64,000 bases of DNA from Poriferisulfidus sp965221375. GTDB lineage: Bacteria; Pseudomonadota; Gammaproteobacteria; Poriferisulfidales; Poriferisulfidaceae. The first letter of the stretch is position 1; the number at the start of each line of letters is the position of its first letter. A program made the position numbers and the translations under genes. The stretch covers positions 620,001-684,000 of the forward strand of contig OZ244883.1 of the NCBI GenBank assembly GCA_965221375.1, written 5' to 3'. Below the pieces are notes generated by a model. That model saw only the letters and a list, made by a program, of their open reading frames with translations. It did no database searches and had not been told where the DNA came from. Below, piece after piece: positions 58,865 to 64,000 of this stretch.

Positions 58865-59680
58865 ATGAAAGCGGCCAATGTTCTCAAGCCGGAGGAGTAC
58901 CTCATTGAACAGGAGCCGTACTATGAGCCCATCGGCTCGGAGATTGAAGTCTTCGAGGCCGCGTGGCGCAATCAGTTGCCAGTATTGCTCAAGGGTCCGA
59001 CCGGTTGCGGCAAGACCCGATTCATGGAGTACATGGCATGGCGTCTGCAACGTCCGCTGGTGACGGTCTCCTGTCACGACGACCTGACCTCTTCGGATCT
59101 GGTGGGGCGTTATCTGATTGCCGGCGGGGAGACGGTATGGGTCGATGGTCCGCTGGCGCGGGCAGTGCGTTCCGGCAGCATCTGCTACTTGGATGAAGTG
59201 GTGGAAGCGCGCAAGGATACGACGGTGGTGATTCATCCACTGTGTGACGACCGTCGGGTGCTGCCGATGGAAAAACATGGGGAGCTACTGCAGGCGCCAG
59301 ACGAGTTTTGTATGGCGATTTCCTACAACCCGGGCTATCAAAGCGTGCTGAAGGATCTCAAGCAAAGCACCCGGCAGCGTTTTGTGGCGTTGGAATTTGA
59401 TTATCCGCAGGCCGAGTTGGAGCAGAAAATCGTCATTGAGGAGACTGCAGTGGAGGCGGAAACGGCGCGCCTGCTGGTGAAGTTCGCGGAAATGACTCGA
59501 AATCTAAAAGGCAACGGTCTGGATGAAGGGGCCAGCACACGATTGCTGGTTCATGCCGGTAAACTGATTCAATCCGGTGTTGCCCCGCCACAGGCGTGCG
59601 CCAGCGCCGTCTCCCAGGCATTGACGGACGACCCGGAAATGCTCCAGGCGGTCAATGAGTTAAGTTCGTCAGTGTTCTGA
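58865..59680 (+). CDS. CbbQ/NirQ/NorQ-family AAA+ ATPase, without CbbO partner
   Basis: A 271-residue MoxR-type AAA+ ATPase. Walker A is LLKGPTGCGKTRFMEY (about residues 42-57), followed by TVSCHDDLTSSDLVGRYLIA and Walker B ICYLDEVVEARKDTT, all of the CbbQ/NorQ/GpvN group. These proteins normally activate rubisco or nitric-oxide reductase together with a von Willebrand-domain partner (CbbO or NorD). No partner, rubisco or NO reductase gene is in the window. The 3' end overlaps the convergent acylase by 12 bases. Confidence 0.87.
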   Translation: MKAANVLKPEEYLIEQEPYYEPIGSEIEVFEAAWRNQLPVLLKGPTGCGKTRFMEYMAWRLQRPLVTVSCHDDLTSSDLVGRYLIAGGETVWVDGPLARAVRSGSICYLDEVVEARKDTTVVIHPLCDDRRVLPMEKHGELLQAPDEFCMAISYNPGYQSVLKDLKQSTRQRFVALEFDYPQAELEQKIVIEETAVEAETARLLVKFAEMTRNLKGNGLDEGASTRLLVHAGKLIQSGVAPPQACASAVSQALTDDPEMLQAVNELSSSVF

Positions 59681-62008
59681 CGGAACCAGCGTCAAAAGTT
59701 CTTGAGTCGGTCCCGGAAGAAACGGGGCAGGGCGCCCGTGTAGCCAGTCTTCGTGCCCGGCGTTGTAAAACGGCGACAACGGGTGGCCCGATTGGCCGGC
59801 CGGCATGTGCATGACTCCTAGTGCTTCATATCCCGGTGCGACCACGGTGCGTTGAGATGCGCCGAAAGCAGGCCGCGCAACGAGAGGCACATTGAGGTCT
59901 CCCGGCAGCGGAATGGAGGAGGGATCCAACAGCGGCCGCAGGAAAAACAGGACATGGGAGAGGGGGTGGCGAATTTGCGAACGGTTGACTTCGCCCCAGG
60001 TCGCCTGGGCAAGAGGCTGTCCGTCGGTGGTCATTTCTTCCAATGTCACGCGCAGGGCCAGCACAAGAAAATCGTTTGTGCGCGGCGTGTTTTGAGGCAG
60101 AAAGTGCACGGCTTCCTCATCCAGAATGCGGCGCAATGGGCCATCCAGCTGCCAGCGCAGAGCGCGGGTGTCGTTGAGGGGGAAATCAACCAAACGGTTG
60201 TGCAGCGTCAGCAAAAACAATTCATGGCTGCGCTTTCGAAAAGTACGGAGCAAACGATAGGCCACACTGTCGGGGTGGGCCTGATGGTCCCACTGGGCAA
60301 GTATTTCTCGCACTCCATGCTGCTCGACGAGCGGCGCGATTTCCGGTTCATCCAAAATGCGCTGTATCCGTGAAAACCACTCCTCCAGGTAATCGGCACG
60401 GATATCCAATTGAATGGCTAACAGATCGACTTCGTCAAATACTTCTTTTTCGTACAGGCGATTGCGAATCTGTTGGGCGCGCATGCCGCCGGTATAGCGT
60501 CCGTCCCCCAGGCGCCAGAAATCCTCGCCGCCGACATGCCGGCTGTTGGCGGACCAGAGACGATGGTCGGGATGGTTGACGATACGCGGATAGCGGTCCG
60601 GTGAAAGCCACTGGGGGGCTGGGGCATACGCCGAGCTTGGCATGGGGATGCGGCCGTTATGGTCCTCCCGCACAAACAAGGGCCCGCCAATCGTCCAGCC
60701 CAGATTGCCCTGCCGGTCGGTCACAAGCACGTTTTGCGGCGGGATGCCACTTTGCTGGAACACGCGCAGGGCGGTTTCGAGGTCCTTGGCTTGCTCAATA
60801 AGACTTAAGTTGAACTGATCTCCGGTCAACCAGTGGGCGCTCCAGCGCAAGGCGCGTTCCTGGCCGTGGATGTCTTTGGAGACAACGGGTCCCCAGTGGG
60901 AATATCGGTAGGTGAGGGTGTGATCGCGGCCGAATCGAATTTCCAGGGGTTCTTCAATCGTGCGCAGGGACGGCTCATCCCGCTCCAGGGTAATCAAGTC
61001 CTGGCTGTCGACGTTGCTGTTGGTATAACCCCAAGCGATGTGCCCGTTGCTGCCGGCCAGCATCCAGGGCAATCCGGGCAAGGTCACGCCGCTGGCCATG
61101 TGTTCGCGGTCTTCGCCCCAGCGCCAATGCATTCGATACCAGATGTTGGGGGCCAGCAACACCAGATGCATGTCATTGGCCATCAGGCCGCTTCCGTGGG
61201 GGGTCAGTCGCCCGCCGACGGCAAAGGCATTGCTGCCGGAGCGCTCCCAGTGCATGCGCACATCTTCCAGTTTGCCGGAGTCAATTCGGGTGTTGCGCAA
61301 ATCAATGGCATCCGAACCGGGAATGTTGGCGACAAGCAGCGGGATCGGCGTGTCATCCAAAGGCGCGTCATAGTGGGTGCCGATAGGGGCAAGAAAATTC
61401 GCGACTTCGGCCCCGAAAGCCTCATGCAGGCCGTCGACGATGACTTCATAGCGCCAGCGTCCTCCCTGAAGCAGCAGATGAATGGAATATGCCGACAGAA
61501 TGCAGTCTTCCAGAGTCCAGGGTTGGGGCGACTCGAACAGCAAAAAATAAGGAAAAGGCTGGATGGGCAGGGCCTGCAGGCCGGCGTTGACGCCATCGAC
61601 GTAAGCCTGCATCAAGGCGCGCTCAGGGGCGGACAGAGTGGCGACAACGCGCTTGGCGTGTTCGCGAAAACGGTGGGGACGGTTTTCCTTGTCGAAGCGC
61701 ACCACGGCGGGGCCCAGCAAAGCTGCCATTTCGCCGCTGGCCAGACGTCGGCGCAAATCCATGGACATAAAGCGTTCCTGCGCATGGATGAAGCCTGCCG
61801 CATGGGCCAGATCGTGCCGCGAGTCGGCTTCCAAAGTGGTGTGCCCGATGGCATCGCGATGTACCGTAACCGGCTGCGTCAAACCGGCCAAATGCACCAT
61901 CCCGGACAGTTGCGGGCGGCTGGCGTACAAGGCCGCAATGAAGGCCAGCGCCAGAACAGAAATACTGATTATCAGAGCGAGCGCAAAGCGCCGCCAGAAC
62001 CGCAACAT
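59669..62008 (-). CDS. Penicillin acylase family N-terminal-nucleophile hydrolase
   Basis: A 779-residue precursor of the penicillin/acyl-homoserine-lactone acylase family. An N-terminal membrane anchor or signal (LALIISISVLALAFIAALYA) is followed by the small chain. The self-cleavage site and nucleophile are in ERSGSNAFAVGGRLTPHGSG, with Ser259 as the new N-terminus. Further motifs are LAPNIWYRMHWRWGE and WGYTNSNVDSQDL. The natural substrate is not indicated; candidates include N-acylated signals or peptides. The start overlaps the slpA stop by one base. Confidence 0.88.
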   Translation of the reverse strand: MLRFWRRFALALIISISVLALAFIAALYASRPQLSGMVHLAGLTQPVTVHRDAIGHTTLEADSRHDLAHAAGFIHAQERFMSMDLRRRLASGEMAALLGPAVVRFDKENRPHRFREHAKRVVATLSAPERALMQAYVDGVNAGLQALPIQPFPYFLLFESPQPWTLEDCILSAYSIHLLLQGGRWRYEVIVDGLHEAFGAEVANFLAPIGTHYDAPLDDTPIPLLVANIPGSDAIDLRNTRIDSGKLEDVRMHWERSGSNAFAVGGRLTPHGSGLMANDMHLVLLAPNIWYRMHWRWGEDREHMASGVTLPGLPWMLAGSNGHIAWGYTNSNVDSQDLITLERDEPSLRTIEEPLEIRFGRDHTLTYRYSHWGPVVSKDIHGQERALRWSAHWLTGDQFNLSLIEQAKDLETALRVFQQSGIPPQNVLVTDRQGNLGWTIGGPLFVREDHNGRIPMPSSAYAPAPQWLSPDRYPRIVNHPDHRLWSANSRHVGGEDFWRLGDGRYTGGMRAQQIRNRLYEKEVFDEVDLLAIQLDIRADYLEEWFSRIQRILDEPEIAPLVEQHGVREILAQWDHQAHPDSVAYRLLRTFRKRSHELFLLTLHNRLVDFPLNDTRALRWQLDGPLRRILDEEAVHFLPQNTPRTNDFLVLALRVTLEEMTTDGQPLAQATWGEVNRSQIRHPLSHVLFFLRPLLDPSSIPLPGDLNVPLVARPAFGASQRTVVAPGYEALGVMHMPAGQSGHPLSPFYNAGHEDWLHGRPAPFLPGPTQELLTLVPSEH

Positions 62009-62523
62009 CAGTGCAAAGAGGGTGGTTTCAGATGATCGGGATTGCGCACTTCATCTTCGGTTGCATCCCGTACACTCAAAATATTGAGAAAGAATCTTAG
62101 AGTTTTCCCGGCAAGAGGATGGTTGCCGTCCAGCGTCAGCTGGTCGCCGTCGATTGCGGTGACCCGAAACCGCATGACATCGCCGCTTTCGTTCTGAAAA
62201 TCGGCCTCGGCGCCGACATAATGAAACTGCTCCGGCACATCCGCCAGCCTCTGGGTCAGCAGCAAGTCGGGATCGGGCTCGCCAAAAGCATCTTTGGGCT
62301 GCAGCAACACCTCAATGGTGTCGCCGGCGCGACGGTTTTCCATAGCCGCTTCAATGCGGTGCCACAGTCCATGCTCGCTGCCATGCACGTAAGAGACCGG
62401 CATGTCGATCTGCTCCAGGACTTTCCCGCCTTCGTCCAGGATGCGATAGGTCAGTTCCACCAACTTGTTTGCGCGGATGACCTCGCCTGCGGAAGGGTGG
62501 CTGTGGGTAGAGTTGGTAGTCAC
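62008..62523 (-). CDS. SlpA/SlyD-type FKBP peptidyl-prolyl isomerase
   Basis: A protein of about 171 residues from the likely GTG start. IRANKLVELTYRILDEGGKV, VSYVHGSEHGLWHRIEAAME and RAGDTIEVLLQPKDAFGEPD are typical of the FKBP family with an inserted chaperone flap (SlyD/SlpA). RVTAIDGDQLTLDGNHPLAG is the conserved late motif. The cytoplasmic protein may help fold the co-transcribed acylase precursor, but this is only inference from the one-base overlap. Confidence 0.87.
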   Translation of the reverse strand: MTTNSTHSHPSAGEVIRANKLVELTYRILDEGGKVLEQIDMPVSYVHGSEHGLWHRIEAAMENRRAGDTIEVLLQPKDAFGEPDPDLLLTQRLADVPEQFHYVGAEADFQNESGDVMRFRVTAIDGDQLTLDGNHPLAGKTLRFFLNILSVRDATEDEVRNPDHLKPPSLH

Positions 62524-62687
62524 GGCGATCAACAAAGGCTTAAAAAACGGAAGTGCGCGCCATTATAAAGGCTTCTTGAACGGCGCCCTGCGGTGCAACG
62601 GAGGGAGTTTTCGCGAGGCCAAGGCGGTTTTAATAATTCTGCAAGATAGGGTTACAATAAGGGGCCTACATAATCCATGGGATATCC

Positions 62688-62822
62688 ATGAGCCAAACAC
62701 CTACGGACTCAGTTCTACGACGCCATTATGAGCAAATGCGCCAAGCGGGAGGAGGATCCTCTTCCTCTAGCGGCGGTGGTTGCAGTTTGTTCGGCTGGCT
62801 GAAAAGATTGTTCTGTCGCTGA
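62688..62822 (+). CDS. 44-residue protein with TDSVLRRHYEQM motif
   Basis: A short gene, 45 codons with stop. The GGGA at 62679-62682 is five bases upstream, and TACAAT (62653-62658) is a good -10 element with a weak -35. The product starts SQTPTDSVLRRHYEQMRQAG, continues as a glycine and serine linker with a single cysteine, and ends in an amphipathic LFGWLKRLFCR. Small proteins with a TDSVLRRHY start and a similar hydrophobic end are familiar to me from other gammaproteobacteria, without function. The two-part build suggests peripheral membrane attachment. Confidence 0.65.
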   Translation: MSQTPTDSVLRRHYEQMRQAGGGSSSSSGGGCSLFGWLKRLFCR

Positions 62823-62876
62823 TCCAGCATCAAAGCGCCGCGGTCTGAACTTTATGCTTCAGGCGTGTGGCGCAGA

Positions 62877-63584
62877 TTACTCCAGCGGATAGTCTTCGTA
62901 TGACGCATCGCCGTCATTGACAAGGAATTCGCGACGGTCCAGATAGGCGTCGCGCATCAGCGCGTACTGATCTTCGGTAATGTCTTCCACGGCTTCTTCG
63001 GTGGCCATCAGGTCGGCGCGTGTGTCGACTGCATCAATGCTGTAACCAATCATTGCCGCCTCGCCATTGAGCCAGGTGGTGGGAGACGTGGCGTAATCAA
63101 AAGGTTTGCCAAACGCATCGCGGACCGTACTGGGACCCACAAAAGGTAACACGAAGTAAGGACCCGGCTCGGCGCCCCAACTCCCAAAGGTCTGACCAAA
63201 ATCTTCTTCCGACTTGCGGATGCCCATGTCCGTGGCCACATCCAAAAAGCCGCCGACGCCGACGGTGCTGTTAATCAGCAGGCGAGCGAGGGAATTACCG
63301 CCTTCTTCCGGTTTGCCCTGCAGCATGCAGGCGAAAAAGTTGCGAATTTCACCCAGATTTGAAAAGAAATTGCTGATGCCCCGATCGACCGGTTCCGGCG
63401 TGACCGCCTGATACATCTTTGCAGCCGGCTTCAACAGAGCCTTGTCAAACCCGTCATTGAAGGAGTGCATGGCGCGGTTGTAGCCCTCCCAGGGATCGCG
63501 GGGGTCTTCGGCCAGCACCGGGGTGGTGGCCATAAGGGTCAGCGCGGCAACGACACTGACACAGCGCGAGGAAGTTTGGAACAT
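62877..63584 (-). CDS. mlaA: Phospholipid-transport protein MlaA (VacJ)
   Basis: MlaA removes phospholipids from the outer leaflet of the outer membrane and passes them to MlaC. The 235-residue protein has DPWEGYNRAMHSFNDGFDKA, RGISNFFSNLGEIRNFFACM and TFGSWGAEPGPYFVLPFVGP, then YATSPTTW. The signal sequence (VVAALTLMATTPVLAEDP) ends in Ala-Glu with no lipobox cysteine, so it is likely not a lipoprotein, unlike E. coli MlaA. Start ATG 63584 has GTAGAGA upstream. Confidence 0.93.
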   Translation of the reverse strand: MFQTSSRCVSVVAALTLMATTPVLAEDPRDPWEGYNRAMHSFNDGFDKALLKPAAKMYQAVTPEPVDRGISNFFSNLGEIRNFFACMLQGKPEEGGNSLARLLINSTVGVGGFLDVATDMGIRKSEEDFGQTFGSWGAEPGPYFVLPFVGPSTVRDAFGKPFDYATSPTTWLNGEAAMIGYSIDAVDTRADLMATEEAVEDITEDQYALMRDAYLDRREFLVNDGDASYEDYPLE

Positions 63585-63676
63585 CAAAATCTCTACGTGA
63601 AACTAGTAACTTTCTATTATAGCCAATCCAAGCCTATATTCCGGCAAAAGAAAACCGTCATAAAAGGCCGCCGGCC

Positions 63677-64000
63677 TCAGGAGCGGGTGCCGCGCAACCG
63701 CAGTCCGGACAGCCGGATAAAACCGGTGGCGTCGGCTTGGTTGAACTGGCCCTGGTCGTCCTCGAAGGTTGCTTGCGCCGGATCGTAGCGGCTGTGGGGG
63801 GAGGTGCGGCCCTCCACGGTAACAGCCCCTTTGTACAGCCGCAATCGCGCCTCACCGGTGACATCGCGTTGCGTGTGATCAATGAGTTGTTGCAGTGCTT
63901 CGCGTTCTGGGCTGAACCAATAGCCGTTGTAGATCAAAGTGGCGTACTGGGGCATCAAAGCCTCCTTGAGGTGGGCTGCTTCACGGTCCAGCGTCAGCGA
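63677..64000 (-). CDS. argG: Argininosuccinate synthase (3' part)
   Basis: This is the C-terminal end of the enzyme that joins citrulline and aspartate in arginine synthesis. The frame is open to base 64000. The visible 107 residues include LTLDREAAHLKEALMPQYAT, YNGYWFSPEREALQQLIDHT, VTGEARLRLYKGAVTVEGRT and SPHSRYDPAQATFED, all characteristic. The gene starts beyond the window. A gap of 92 bases separates its stop from mlaA. Confidence 0.95.
   Translation of the reverse strand, partial: SLTLDREAAHLKEALMPQYATLIYNGYWFSPEREALQQLIDHTQRDVTGEARLRLYKGAVTVEGRTSPHSRYDPAQATFEDDQGQFNQADATGFIRLSGLRLRGTRS

Noticed and set aside
60833..62035. 400-codon plus-strand frame opposite the penicillin acylase
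   Set aside because: Antisense of a clear N-terminal-nucleophile hydrolase; no ribosome-binding site and low-complexity Gly/Gln/His content.
1..64000. CRISPR array, prophage, intact insertion sequence or integron
   Set aside because: No regularly spaced repeats, transposase, integrase or phage structural genes are visible; the only sizeable repeat is the lipoprotein duplication.

Overview
The window is a gene-dense stretch of a Gram-negative bacterial chromosome, almost certainly gammaproteobacterial. The evidence is the pheT-ihfA-merR-tRNA-Pro block, lepB-rnc-era-recO-pdxJ-acpS, argS next to an FtsN-like gene, tsaC-hemF near aroE, LPS core genes (heptosyltransferase, kdkA, waaA), tolC and mlaA. 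G+C looks high (roughly 57-60 % by eye). No species can be named. An aa3-type oxidase cluster, a CbbQ/NorQ-type ATPase and a tungstate transporter would suit an aerobic, possibly lithotrophic, non-enteric organism, but that is inference.

Layout. 1-7.6 kb (+): pheT 3' end, ihfA, merR-type regulator, tRNA-Pro(GGG), lepB, rnc, era, recO, pdxJ, acpS, cysM and a PolB-like exonuclease, mostly overlapping or a few bases apart. 7.6-10 kb (-): dapE, ArsC-like reductase, dapD. 10-23.6 kb (-): truA-trpF-trpB-trpA-accD-folC-DUF2244, running with tiny gaps into a complete cytochrome c oxidase cluster (ctaC, ctaD, a 30-residue membrane protein, cox11, cox3, SURF1, a SCO-like protein, ctaA, ctaB). One small membrane gene (DUF2909) lies antisense inside the cluster. 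23.9-26.6 kb (-): a four-gene operon of a PCuAC-like lipoprotein and tupB-tupC-tupA. 26.6-27.0 kb: a structured 423-bp intergenic region with a strong hairpin, an AT-rich tract, a nested dyad and two perfect DnaA boxes, just before priA.

27-41.5 kb: priA, nadA, htpG, a 638-residue helical-repeat protein of unknown role, heptosyltransferase, kdkA, waaA, tolC, rhodanese, pcm and thiC. 41.5-47.1 kb: TonB-dependent receptor, fur, a 68-residue unknown, an FtsN-like SPOR protein and argS. 47.3-52 kb (+): degenerate LysM protein, topA, tsaC, hemF. 52-54 kb: DUF4399 protein, dsbB and two tandem paralogous lipoproteins, the only clear local duplication. 54-64 kb: hemB, aroE, pyrE, xthA, an AmpG-type transporter, cbbQ without cbbO, a penicillin-acylase family hydrolase, an SlpA-type isomerase, a 44-residue protein, mlaA and the 3' end of argG.

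There is no CRISPR array, intact insertion sequence, prophage or rRNA operon. The content is mostly housekeeping. What stands out is the priA upstream region, a series of very tight or overlapping convergent gene ends, a divergent gene pair whose start codons overlap, an RNase III with altered active-site surroundings, several tiny coupled genes, and three unassigned protein types (the helical-repeat protein, the paired lipoproteins and the 68-residue protein).
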